From the NCBI GenBank assembly GCA_040507225.1, contig JBEVVG010000001.1, forward strand, positions 1,922,001 to 1,986,000: a stretch of DNA of 64,000 nt. Direction: 5' to 3'. Position numbers and translations under genes: made by a program. The notes under the pieces were generated by a model. The model was not told the origin of the DNA. It saw nothing but the letters and a program-made list of their open reading frames with translations, and did not search any database. The stretch is from Thiodiazotropha sp040507225 (GTDB taxonomy: Bacteria; Pseudomonadota; Gammaproteobacteria; Chromatiales; Chromatiaceae). Below, one piece after another: positions 16,901-25,713 of this stretch; within the stretch, counting starts at the first letter, position 1; every line of letters starts with the position of its first letter.

Positions 16901-18310
16901 ATGTCCGAGAATCAATCCAGCAAACCCCGACTCTACGTGCTTGACACCAATGTCCTGATGCACGATCCGACCGCCCTGTTCCGCTTCAAGGAGCATGATA
17001 TCTATTTACCCATGGTGGTCCTCGAGGAGTTGGACAAAGGCAAGAAAGGCATGTCCGAAGTGGCGCGCAACGTGCGCCAGACCAGCCGTTTCCTCGACGA
17101 GTTGATGAGCGATATTCCGCAAAATGAAATCAGTCACGGGATTGCTCTCAACACCCTGCAGATCAACGGCGGCACCGAGTCGATCAGTGGTCGGCTGTTC
17201 TTCCAGACCAAGCCGGTCAATCAGGAACTGCCCCAGGCCCTGCCCGGCAGCACCCCGGACAACAATATCCTCTCCACCGCCCTGTGTCTGCAGTCGGAAC
17301 ACCCGGAAAAACGCATCATAATCGTCTCCAAGGACATCAATCTGCGCATCAAAGCGAGTGTCCTGGGGCTGCGTGCCGAGGATTACTCCAACGATCAGGT
17401 GCTGGAAGACGTCAACCTGCTGTATACCGGGGTGAATGAGCTGCAGGCGGATTTCTGGGAACAGCACACCAAGGAACTGGAATCCTGGCAGGAAGAGGGA
17501 CACACGTTTTACCGCATCAGCGGGCCAGACACGGACGACTGGTACCCCAGCCAGTGTCTGTTCCTGAACGGAGATGAAGGCTTCCAGGCGATCGTGCGGG
17601 AAAAGCAGGACAACAGCGCCATCATGGAACTGGCCGAGGACTACACCAACTCCAAACATGCGGTATGGGGTATCACGGCGCGCAACCCGGAACAGAATTT
17701 CGCCCTCAACCTGCTGCTCGACCCCAATCTCGATTTTGTCTCCCTGCTGGGCACCGCGGGCACCGGAAAAACCCTCCTGACCCTTGCTGCGGGACTGGTG
17801 CAGACGCTCGATCAGAATCTCTACCGGGAGATCATCATGACCCGGGTGACAGTCCCGGTGGGCGAGGATATCGGCTTTCTACCCGGCACCGAAGAGGAGA
17901 AAATGACTCCCTGGATGGGCGCACTGATGGACAATCTGGAAGTGCTGACCCAGACCGAGGGCGGCGAATGGGGGCGTGCCGCCACCGATGACCTGTTGCG
18001 CAGCCGGATTCGCATCCATTCACTGAACTTCATGCGCGGCCGCACCTTCCTCAACAAGTACATCATCCTGGATGAGGCGCAGAACCTGACGCCGAAACAG
18101 ATGAAGACCCTGATCACCCGGGCCGGACCGGGTACCAAAATCGTCTGCCTGGGGAACGTGGCGCAGATCGATACCCCCTACCTGACTGAAACCACCTCCG
18201 GACTGACCTATGCGGTGGACCGTTTCAAGCACTGGCCTCACAGCGGTCATATCACGCTACAGCGCGGGGAACGCTCAAGACTGGCGGATTACGCCTCTTC
18301 GAATCTGTAG
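16901..18310 (+). CDS. PIN-PhoH fusion ATPase/ribonuclease
   Basis: The 469-residue product joins an N-terminal PIN domain (about 8-150, first acidic residue in VLDTNVLMHDP) to a C-terminal PhoH P-loop ATPase (about 240-465) with Walker A GTAGTGKT near 286 and a Walker B ILDEAQNL. Proteins with this layout (PhoH2, YlaK-like) couple RNA unwinding to PIN-type cleavage. The ATG at 16901 is used; the in-frame TTG 12 bases earlier adds four residues. It follows bcp by 86 bases. Confidence 0.92.
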   Translation: MSENQSSKPRLYVLDTNVLMHDPTALFRFKEHDIYLPMVVLEELDKGKKGMSEVARNVRQTSRFLDELMSDIPQNEISHGIALNTLQINGGTESISGRLFFQTKPVNQELPQALPGSTPDNNILSTALCLQSEHPEKRIIIVSKDINLRIKASVLGLRAEDYSNDQVLEDVNLLYTGVNELQADFWEQHTKELESWQEEGHTFYRISGPDTDDWYPSQCLFLNGDEGFQAIVREKQDNSAIMELAEDYTNSKHAVWGITARNPEQNFALNLLLDPNLDFVSLLGTAGTGKTLLTLAAGLVQTLDQNLYREIIMTRVTVPVGEDIGFLPGTEEEKMTPWMGALMDNLEVLTQTEGGEWGRAATDDLLRSRIRIHSLNFMRGRTFLNKYIILDEAQNLTPKQMKTLITRAGPGTKIVCLGNVAQIDTPYLTETTSGLTYAVDRFKHWPHSGHITLQRGERSRLADYASSNL

Positions 18311-18361
18311 TGGTGAATATGCCGGACTGAACCTGGATCGAGACCGGCTGAACTACTGCTA

Positions 18362-21202
18362 TTAGTGAAAGTGGCCCTTGGCCACGATCGCCTTGAGTTC
18401 ACCCACCGAGCGGCGGTACACCTCAGCGGTTCGATTATAGCTGTCCACCAGGCCGGCGGTGTCGTTCTGCCGCCCCTTGAACTCGAGTTCCCGGGCCAGA
18501 ATGGAGAGTTCCATGGCGCCCACATTGGCGCTGCTGGATTTGAGTGGATGGGCGGACTTGACCAGGCCATCCATATCTCCTGATTTCACGGAGTCGCGAA
18601 TCGCCTGCATCAGACTGGGAGCACTTTTCAGATAGCTCTCCAGAACCGAGACAAAATCCTCTTCCATGATCTCATACAGCTCCTCCAGGACATTGCGGTC
18701 AATGATACCGCTCACGGACATGCTGGAATCTCCGACATTGAGAAAGGTTTCACTGCTGAGTCCCGTGTCCGCTGCCGGTTCGGCTTCGGGCTCGGTTACT
18801 GAAAGACTATCAGGCGATGCGTCCTGAATCATCCCCTCCATAGGCAACCACTGGCGAAGCATATTCTCCAATTGTGCCGGTTTCACCGGTTTGGACAGGT
18901 AATCGTCCATGCCACAGGCCAGACAGCGTTCCCGGTCCCCGGTCATTGCGTTCGCGGTCATGGCGATGATCGGGGTGCGCTCGAGCCCCTGCTTCTTCTC
19001 CCGCTCACGCATTGCCTCAGTCGCTTCGTAGCCGTCCATGCGGGGCATCTGACAATCCATGAGCACCACATCGAACTGCTCTCCGCGCAACGCCTCCATC
19101 GCCTCCATCCCATCATTGGCGGTCACCGGTGACAAGCCGCTCTTCTCCAGCATCTTCTTCACCACGGCCTGGTTGACCGGGTTATCCTCAACCACCAGCA
19201 CCCGACCCGCGAGGCGCATTCTGTGCTCCGGCTGGGTGCTTTCCGGCTGCTGCGGAGCGGGTTTGTGTTGTGGCTCCTCACCGTGCTTGTCCATCCAATT
19301 GAGATGATCATCGGGCAACCGGGGTACCGGGATCTCTTCCGGGCTGGTACTCGCCACGGAGACCTGCTCCACATCGAAGATGCGGTGCAGACGCATTTTG
19401 ATCTCCTTGTTCGGCGCCGTGGCGCCCACACAGTCGATGCCAAATCTTTCCAGGCCCTCGATATCCTCCGCAGGGGTATTCAACGCCAGTACCGGCACAT
19501 CCCTCATGTGCATGATCTCCCGCGCCGACTCCACGACCTGGATCAGGTTCACCGATACCATTGAGGCATCGACCAGGATCAGCTCGTATCGCCAGCTGGC
19601 GCCGAGATTGGCGGAGGATTTGAGTTTGCTGAGGGCGTCGTACTGGTCGCTCGACTGCTCCACGAGCATACCCACTTGTTTAAGCAGACGCAGTGTCTCG
19701 TGGTAACCCGGGGTCTGGGCATCCGCCAGCAACAGGGTTCTGATGTCCTGCAGATTGCGTCGCCCGGAAGGCATCTCCGACAGGGATTTGCGCATCGGCA
19801 GGAGAAACCAGAAGAAAGAGCCTTGTCCCGGTTGGGACTTGACGCCGATCTTGCCGCCCATCAACTCAGTCAGGCGTTTGCAGATCACCAGCCCCAGACC
19901 GGTCCCCCCGTGTTTGCGGGTGGTGGAGGCGTCCGCCTGAGAGAAGGGTTCGAACAGCCGCGCAACCTGCTCCTCGGTCATACCGATGCCGGTATCACGC
20001 ACACCAAACAACAGCTCCACCTCGGTTCGGGTGCTCTGGCGACGGGACAATTCGACAGTGACTTCCCCATGCTCGGTGAATTTCACCGCATTGCTGACCA
20101 GGTTGGTAAGAATCTGCCTGAGACGGATCGGATCGCCCCTTACCGTGTGAGGTACACTGTGCTCGATCCGAAACTGCAGCTTCAGGTGGCGCCGATCCGC
20201 AGCGTTCTTCATCAGCGAGGTGACCTGCTCGATGATGCTCTTCAAATTGACATCAATAAATTCAAGGTCCAGCTTACCCGCCTCGATTTTGGAGAAATCG
20301 AGAATGTCATTGATGATGCTGAGCAGCACCTGGGACGAGTTGAGCGCGGTGGTGACAAACTGCTTCTGTTCCTTGTCGAGCCGGGTGTCTAGGAGCATTT
20401 CCAGGATCGGCAGAATGCCATTCAGCGGGGTGCGGATCTCGTGACTCATGGTGGCCAGGAATTCCGATTTCGCCAGGTTGGCGCTTTCAGCAGCCTCCTT
20501 GGCCAGAGACAGCTGCTTTTCCACCGACTGTCGCTGGTCGTTTTCCTGGACCAGCCGGCTGCGCAGTTCACTCAGTTCCGTTTCAGAAGCCACCATGCGC
20601 TCATGCAGCAACACCCGGTTGGCTGCAATCAGCAGATAGCTTTGCTGATAGACAGTCATCCATGCCGATATGATGAGCAGCGCCAATGCATAGGCGATCA
20701 GACCCACCATGAATTCCTCACTGACACTCCCATCCCGCCCCGACAGCGACAACACCACCAGCAGAGCCGCCGCAAGTACGAACGCGATGCTGAAGAAGGT
20801 ATCCACGGTGAGCAACAGGGCGGTCAGCAGGAACACCGTACCGATCAGCACCAGGTCGATCACCAGGTAATCGGTCAGCATCGGATTGTTGAGCAGGTGT
20901 ATCAGCGCCAGGGCCCAGAGTATGCCCAGCAATAGCACTCCGGGCAGCATTGCATAACGCCATACCTGAAGCCGTTGCAGGTCGCTGCGTCGCATCAGCA
21001 CTGTGAGCAGGACCTGGGCGATCAGCACCAGGGTAAACAACGCACCCCAGACCAGACCCTGGGGATGATCCGGGACTCGATTGAGATAGAAAAAAATCAG
21101 CCCGGCGATAAAGTTCGCGATTATCAGCGTGGTGCCATTGGCATACAGCAGGCGAACCCGCTCTTTTTTTATCTTTACCGCTTCTTCGTTTGGATCTGCC
21201 AT
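18362..21202 (-). CDS. Hybrid sensor histidine kinase (BarA-like domain order, REC-REC-Hpt)
   Basis: The 946-residue product has a membrane part of about six helices (residues 20-200) with little periplasmic material, a coiled linker, HisKA with the H-box SHEIRTPLNG near residue 253, HATPase (NLVSNAVKFT, GTGLGL), a degenerate receiver near 495-610 (LILVDAS), a full receiver near 665-785 with phosphoacceptor in VVLMDCQMP, and an Hpt domain near 845-935 with the phosphorylated His in SAHPLKSSS. This is a full phosphorelay chain in one protein. The membrane module resembles 7TM-type or MASE-type sensor regions but I cannot assign it. It converges on the PhoH gene with 51 bases between. Confidence 0.93.
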   Translation of the reverse strand: MADPNEEAVKIKKERVRLLYANGTTLIIANFIAGLIFFYLNRVPDHPQGLVWGALFTLVLIAQVLLTVLMRRSDLQRLQVWRYAMLPGVLLLGILWALALIHLLNNPMLTDYLVIDLVLIGTVFLLTALLLTVDTFFSIAFVLAAALLVVLSLSGRDGSVSEEFMVGLIAYALALLIISAWMTVYQQSYLLIAANRVLLHERMVASETELSELRSRLVQENDQRQSVEKQLSLAKEAAESANLAKSEFLATMSHEIRTPLNGILPILEMLLDTRLDKEQKQFVTTALNSSQVLLSIINDILDFSKIEAGKLDLEFIDVNLKSIIEQVTSLMKNAADRRHLKLQFRIEHSVPHTVRGDPIRLRQILTNLVSNAVKFTEHGEVTVELSRRQSTRTEVELLFGVRDTGIGMTEEQVARLFEPFSQADASTTRKHGGTGLGLVICKRLTELMGGKIGVKSQPGQGSFFWFLLPMRKSLSEMPSGRRNLQDIRTLLLADAQTPGYHETLRLLKQVGMLVEQSSDQYDALSKLKSSANLGASWRYELILVDASMVSVNLIQVVESAREIMHMRDVPVLALNTPAEDIEGLERFGIDCVGATAPNKEIKMRLHRIFDVEQVSVASTSPEEIPVPRLPDDHLNWMDKHGEEPQHKPAPQQPESTQPEHRMRLAGRVLVVEDNPVNQAVVKKMLEKSGLSPVTANDGMEAMEALRGEQFDVVLMDCQMPRMDGYEATEAMREREKKQGLERTPIIAMTANAMTGDRERCLACGMDDYLSKPVKPAQLENMLRQWLPMEGMIQDASPDSLSVTEPEAEPAADTGLSSETFLNVGDSSMSVSGIIDRNVLEELYEIMEEDFVSVLESYLKSAPSLMQAIRDSVKSGDMDGLVKSAHPLKSSSANVGAMELSILARELEFKGRQNDTAGLVDSYNRTAEVYRRSVGELKAIVAKGHFH

Positions 21203-21453
21203 GCCAAATTCGAACTGACCAGGGGGTATGATGTCTGTGGATTAACCCGACGCACCAGCATGCCGTGTCAATACCGATGTAAATTAGCACATTGTCAGCG
21301 TAACTGCCTCATTTACATGGCCCCGACAGTGAGTGGACCCAACCAGGCAGCTTGCTTATCATTAGCGGAGATCGGGTAGATCCAGCCGCGTGAGCCCACA
21401 GCAGGCCGGCGCATCATTCAGCACTCTCGCTGCCGCACCAACCAGGAGCCGAC

Positions 21454-22131
21454 TTGATAACCGATTCCTCCGCCACCGGGCGAATCCTTCGCCAGTTCAG
21501 CTTTCTGCAACAAACTGATGACAGCTTCCAGCGGCGTTTCTTCCACTCGGTCTCACTCATCACCCTGCCTGCAGGTCAGCCGATTTGCCAGCAAGGCAGC
21601 CAATGCAGTCATCTGGCACTGGTCACCTCAGGAAAGGCCCGGGTCTATAAGATCGGGGAAAACGGCCGCGAGATCACCCTCTACCGAATCGGCCCGGGGG
21701 AGAGCTGCATCCTGACCGCATCCTGTATCGTCAATGGCAGCCCATTCCCCGCATTCGCTGTCAGCGAGGAGTCCATCGAAGCCGTGCTGGTCAGCCCCTC
21801 CGACGTGGTGCGATGGTCGGACGAAGAGGCTGGCTGGCGCAACTATCTGTTCAGTCTGGTGAGCAATCGTCTCAGTGAGGTGATTGGGATCATCGAAGAG
21901 ATCGCATTCCGGCGTGTAGACACCCGCCTGGCCAGCTACCTGCTACTGCGTCCGGCCGTCGACGGGCGCATCGAACTGACCCACCAGGCGATCGCCTCGG
22001 ACCTGGGCACTTCACGGGAAGTGATCAGCCGGATCCTCAAGGACCTGGAACAGCGACAGCTGATACGCATCCATCGCGGCGCCATCGAAATTCTCGACCG
22101 GGACTTGCTGACAGTTCTGTCAACCCAGTAA
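21454..22131 (+). CDS. Crp/Fnr-family regulator, TTG start
   Basis: The 225-residue product has a cAMP-binding-like domain (about 30-140) and a winged helix-turn-helix with recognition helix TSREVISRILKDLE, carrying the E-xx-SR pattern. The start is the TTG at 21454, five bases after AGGAG; there is no usable ATG near the N-terminus. No FNR-type cluster cysteines are present (Cys 45, 51, 85, 91 are scattered in the sensor domain). These proteins resemble Crp-like regulators found next to YgaP/DUF2892 proteins. The next gene is a DUF2892 protein, with 477 bases between. Confidence 0.87.
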   Translation: MITDSSATGRILRQFSFLQQTDDSFQRRFFHSVSLITLPAGQPICQQGSQCSHLALVTSGKARVYKIGENGREITLYRIGPGESCILTASCIVNGSPFPAFAVSEESIEAVLVSPSDVVRWSDEEAGWRNYLFSLVSNRLSEVIGIIEEIAFRRVDTRLASYLLLRPAVDGRIELTHQAIASDLGTSREVISRILKDLEQRQLIRIHRGAIEILDRDLLTVLSTQ

Positions 22132-22608
22132 ATTCGGCCTCCCCTGTGGAGGGAGAGTACTCGGCAGCCGATTTGAGATTGTTTCGATGTTGTGTGACTT
22201 AATCACAGACAATGGACCTGAGCGGAATTAATCTGGCCCCGTTAACGCTATTCACCCGACACCTGAATATGCCAAGTTCAGCCGAAGCGTGCCTGCCTGC
22301 AGCAAGTTTTGATAACGCAGTCTGCAAGCAGGCCTGTCCTTAGAATGATATGGATAGGGGCTGCGAGCAAGCCCTTGCTCTGCGTTGCGACTCTTGACAA
22401 GGGAGCGGCCATTGCCTGCGAGTCACCCCTTGATCAAGGGCATGCTTGTAGCCCTGAACATGGCATATTCAGGTGCCGGGTTAATAACAACCCGGCGGAC
22501 TTTAGTAAAAAGTTCCGGGCCGCACCTTTGTGCCCGGTCCGTGTCGAATGGCTAGGGTCTGTTGACACTCATCCGAAGTAACACGATCACACAATACAGG
22601 AGCAACCC
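22132..22608. promoter_or_regulatory. Intergenic region with Crp-like palindrome and inverted-repeat element
   Basis: TGTGA-CTTAA-TCACA at 22193-22207 is a palindrome with Crp half-sites but a 5-base rather than 6-base spacer. It lies 62 bases after the regulator gene. A 226-bp inverted-repeat element follows (listed separately). Near the end are a small hairpin (GCCGGGTT/AACCCGGC, 22475-22496) and CTAGGGTCTGTTGACACTCA at 22552, a motif seen again before iorA. Confidence 0.45.
22255..22480. repeat. 226-bp element bounded by 27-bp inverted repeats
   Basis: The left end (22255-22281) and right end (22454-22480) are inverted copies with 25 of 27 bases matching, both containing CACCTGAATATGCCA. 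The arms continue with weaker similarity inward. The interior holds nested small palindromes (GCCTGC/GCAGGC, CCCTTGATCAAGGG at 22427-22440). No transposase is encoded and no clear target duplication flanks it. It could be a MITE-like element or a large RNA hairpin. Confidence 0.6.
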
Positions 22609-22800
22609 ATGACTCAGAACGTAGGCGGTATCGAACGCATTATTCGCATCATTGCCGGATTGGCCATTCTCGCCTGGGGCTTTCTGCTCAGCGACCCGAT
22701 CAACTGGCTCGGAGCAATCGGCCTGGTTCCCCTGTTGACCGGCCTGATCTCCTTCTGTCCGCTGTGGACGGTATTCGGGATCAACACGAAAAAATCCTGA
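22609..22800 (+). CDS. DUF2892 (YgaP transmembrane-like) small membrane protein
   Basis: The 63-residue product has two membrane helices (IIRIIAGLAILAWGFLL and LGAIGLVPLLTGLISFC) and ends in CPLWTVFGINT, the classic DUF2892 signature. In E. coli YgaP the same module anchors a rhodanese domain; here it stands alone. It may take part in sulfur or thiol trafficking at the membrane, but the free-standing form has no proven role. AGGAG lies six bases before the ATG. Confidence 0.92.
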   Translation: MTQNVGGIERIIRIIAGLAILAWGFLLSDPINWLGAIGLVPLLTGLISFCPLWTVFGINTKKS

Positions 22801-22830
22801 TCGGCCGTCTGCAGTCCCGAGGGTTCGGTC

Positions 22831-23907
22831 TCAGGTCTCCGCTTGAGGGGCCGGACCCTCCCCATCGCTTCTCGGCCAGGCCGTCATCACGGCCTGAACC
22901 AGAGTGGCCAGGGGTATCGCGAAAAACACCCCCCAGAAGCCCCAGAAACCACCAAACACCAGAATCGCCACAATAATCGCCACCGGATGCAGGTTCACCA
23001 CCTCGGAGAACAGCAGCGGCACCAGCACATTGCCGTCCAGGGCCTGAATGATGAAATAGGTGGTGGCCAACCAGGCAAAATCGGTTGACCAGCCCCACTG
23101 AAACCAGGCAATGAACAGCACCGGTATCGTCACCACTGCCGCGCCGATGTAGGGAATGATCACGGACAACCCGACCATCACCGCCAACAGCAAGGCATAG
23201 TTCAGCCCCAACAGGGTGAAGCTCACCAGACTCACCGACCAGACAATGATGATCTCCCAGAACTTGCCACGGACATAATTGGCGATCTGTTTATCCACAT
23301 CCTTCCAGACATTGACCGAAAAGCGACGATGTTTGGGGAGATACGAGACGAACCAGTCGATGATCAGCTGCTTGTCCTTGAGAAAAAAGAACACCAGCAA
23401 GGGCATCAGAATCAGATAAACCACCAGGGTGATCACCCCCACCACCGAAGCCAACGACCAGCTTACGGCCCGTTGGGCGAAGCTGCCGACCTCCACCCGC
23501 AATTGCTGAATCAGCTGATCCACCTGATCCTGGGGAATCAGGTCCGGGTAGCGTTCCGGAAGCTGCATCAGGGCCTTCTGTCCCATGGCGATCATGCTCG
23601 GCAGCTGTTGCAGAAAATCGGTGATCTGACGGGACAGCAGCGGCAGCAGACCCAGCAGTACCAGGGCCACGAACAGCAGGAACAGGATAAATACCAGGAT
23701 TACCGAAAGCAGGCGGGGCCAGGAACGAAGCTCGAGCTGGGTCACCACACCCTCGAGCAGGTAGGCGACCACAACGCTGGCAAGCACCGGCGCCAGCATG
23801 TCCCCCATGGTGATCACGATGCCGAACAACAGGATCAGAAACAGCGTCAGGAAGACGATCTGGGGATCTGAAAAATAGCGTTTGAACCAGTTGGTAATGA
23901 CCTGCAT
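22831..23907 (-). CDS. AI-2E family transporter (PerM/YdiK-like permease)
   Basis: The 358-residue product has seven to eight predicted membrane helices. It shows the family features: an N-terminal pair of helices (IVFLTLFLILLFGIVITMG, LASVVVAYLLEGVV), a large soluble loop after LLPLLSRQITDF, and a C-terminal set ending in IVAILVFGGFWGFWGVFFAIPLATLVQAV (about 320-345). Members export or exchange varied solutes (AI-2, Na+/H+ and others), so the substrate is unknown. The start MQVITNWFKRYFSDPQ at 23907 follows AGGTCATC. It converges on the DUF2892 gene with 30 bases between. Confidence 0.88.
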   Translation of the reverse strand: MQVITNWFKRYFSDPQIVFLTLFLILLFGIVITMGDMLAPVLASVVVAYLLEGVVTQLELRSWPRLLSVILVFILFLLFVALVLLGLLPLLSRQITDFLQQLPSMIAMGQKALMQLPERYPDLIPQDQVDQLIQQLRVEVGSFAQRAVSWSLASVVGVITLVVYLILMPLLVFFFLKDKQLIIDWFVSYLPKHRRFSVNVWKDVDKQIANYVRGKFWEIIIVWSVSLVSFTLLGLNYALLLAVMVGLSVIIPYIGAAVVTIPVLFIAWFQWGWSTDFAWLATTYFIIQALDGNVLVPLLFSEVVNLHPVAIIVAILVFGGFWGFWGVFFAIPLATLVQAVMTAWPRSDGEGPAPQAET

Positions 23908-23996
23908 ATGATGACCTATCGGGACTCAACTCTCATCCGCCGAATATTAGCCGTAACCGGAGATCCGGTCGCCGAAGAAAAATCCTGATCACACAG

Positions 23997-24383
23997 TCAG
24001 GCCTGTTTCAGATATTCCTGGTAATGGCGTTCGAACAGCGCTTCGAGATCGTCGATCACCTCCGGGGCCGGTCGTCCCTGCATAATGTGCGTCATCATCA
24101 GGGATGAGGTTTCATCCAGCAGCTTCTCCCGCTGCAGCATGAAATAGCGCTCCGAAAGGCGTTTGATCGCCTTGACCACCGATTCGTCCCGGGGACGATC
24201 GATCGGTTTTGGTTTCAGGGGACCGGTTTCGCCGGTCGCATCGTCATCGGTGGATTCCCGGGCAGCGAGAAAGTCGGCAAACGCCTGAAGCGTGTCGCGG
24301 TCCTGGGGTGAAAGCCGGTTGAAGCATTCCAGCAGGCGTTTCTGTTCGCTGCTGAGACGCTTCTGGGTCGGCATGTACTGCAT
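23997..24383 (-). CDS. Hypothetical helical cytosolic protein
   Basis: The 128-residue product has no signal peptide or membrane helix. It is strongly helical and charged: residues 5-45 (RLSSEQKRLLECFNRLSPQDRDTLQAF), a low-complexity linker with PKPIDRPRDES, and a C-terminal block with AIKRLSERYFML and a MMTHIMQGRPAPEVIDDLEALF stretch. I do not recognise the family. It reads the same way as the AI-2E permease gene with 89 bases between, and a GAATATTAG string (23942-23950) lies in that gap. Confidence 0.6.
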   Translation of the reverse strand: MQYMPTQKRLSSEQKRLLECFNRLSPQDRDTLQAFADFLAARESTDDDATGETGPLKPKPIDRPRDESVVKAIKRLSERYFMLQREKLLDETSSLMMTHIMQGRPAPEVIDDLEALFERHYQEYLKQA

Positions 24384-24445
24384 TTCAAGCCACCGGGTCC
24401 CCGCTCGGTACCCAACGAGCGGAGCTGTGAACGGGGATCATCGGT

Positions 24446-25354
24446 TCAGAGCTGATCATCCCCATGTTCCTCGCAATATCCCCGCGCAAAGTCCAGCAGC
24501 TCTTCCATCGCCCGCAGGCGAAATTTCTGCTTCTGATGCACGAACGAGAAGGGCCGTTCCAGTGGAGGCACCAGATTGATGGCGTGCAGGGTGTCGAGTT
24601 TAAGCTCTTTCTGTATGGTGGCCCGGGAGACGACGGAAACCCCCATACCGGCCTCGACCGCGCCTTTCACCGCCTCCGGACTGCCCAGCTCCATATAGAT
24701 GTTGAGACTGGAATCGGCACAGTTGCTGTCCAGATATTCGTTGATCACTTCACGGGTGCCAGAGCCCTCTTCCCGACAGATGAAGGGATACTCCAGGAGT
24801 TTGTCGATCGACACCGACTCCAGGTTCGAAAGGTCGTGGTTGGGCGGCACGATCGCAACCAGTTGATCCTCACGGCACACCTCGACCACCAGGTTCTTGT
24901 TCCCCACAGGTGCCTCGACCACACCCAGGTCGATGGCATTGTTCTCCACCATGGAGACGATGCCCTCGGAATTCGATACCCTCAGGTGAATCGTAACTTC
25001 CGGAAAGCGGGTGCCGAAATCGCCCAGCAACGCCGGCAGCATGTACTCTGCGATGGTGGTGCTCGCACCGATGGTCAGGGCGCCACGTATCTCGCCGGTC
25101 ATCTCGCGTACCGAATTCTCCATTTCGGAATAGAGATCGAAGATCCGGTCCGCGTAACCGAACACCCGCTCACCGGCTTCGGTCAGACTGATTCGGTTGT
25201 GGGTGCGATCGAACAGGCGCGTGTTGAAATATTCTTCCAACTGACGCACCTGAAAGGTCACAGCGGGCTGAGTCATGTGCAGCGTTTCCGCCGCTTTGGT
25301 GAAGCTCAACAGCCGTGCAACGGTATGAAAAACCTGTAATCTGCGATCCGCCAT
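24446..25354 (-). CDS. LysR-family transcription regulator
   Basis: The 302-residue product has the LysR winged helix (about 5-62: FTKAAETLHMTQPAVTFQVRQLEEYFNTRLFDR) and a periplasmic-binding-like effector domain (about 90-295). The effector part resembles CysB/CbbR/YeiE-type members (GASTTIAEYMLPALLGDF, REEGSGTREVI). It is divergent from the fadL-like porin gene, with 359 bases between. The leader holds ATAAGCGCTTTTTATAT (25391-25407), a possible T-N11-A type site for autoregulation. Confidence 0.9.
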   Translation of the reverse strand: MADRRLQVFHTVARLLSFTKAAETLHMTQPAVTFQVRQLEEYFNTRLFDRTHNRISLTEAGERVFGYADRIFDLYSEMENSVREMTGEIRGALTIGASTTIAEYMLPALLGDFGTRFPEVTIHLRVSNSEGIVSMVENNAIDLGVVEAPVGNKNLVVEVCREDQLVAIVPPNHDLSNLESVSIDKLLEYPFICREEGSGTREVINEYLDSNCADSSLNIYMELGSPEAVKGAVEAGMGVSVVSRATIQKELKLDTLHAINLVPPLERPFSFVHQKQKFRLRAMEELLDFARGYCEEHGDDQL

Positions 25355-25713
25355 AGGGGAGAACTTTCCGATCAGTTGTTCTTTGTGGGGATAAGCGCTT
25401 TTTATATCACAAACTCATGATACTGGGAAACGCAGCCGAACCCCCTCACTCGCTCTGAAAACCGGGGCTTTGGCCCCTTCGAGGAGGGGCCGCCGAGGGC
25501 GGAATGCCGTTGCGTTGATGACGGGTACTTTTTTCCACTGGACCGGATATGGTAATTTCCATAGTTCCGCAGGACTCATCCCGCACCGGTTGACTAGGTG
25601 GATGTTTGCAGCATGAGCTGTGCAGGGCATTAGACCCGTCTGATTCATCGCCTCCCACAACTCGTACATTGGAAGTGAGTCTGAACAAAAACAATGTAAA
25701 AGGGAGGATACGC
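25355..25713. promoter_or_regulatory. Divergent lysR/fadL-like intergenic region
   Basis: About 360 bases with no convincing gene. Besides the LysR-type site near 25391, a GC-rich hairpin GGCCCCT/AGGGGCC lies near 25470-25492. A purine-rich ribosome site (AGGGAGG) at 25701 marks the porin start. Confidence 0.35.

Noticed and set aside
22427..22440. CCCTTGATCAAGGG as an FNR box
   Set aside because: The half-sites overlap instead of being four bases apart; it is part of the palindrome-rich 226-bp element.
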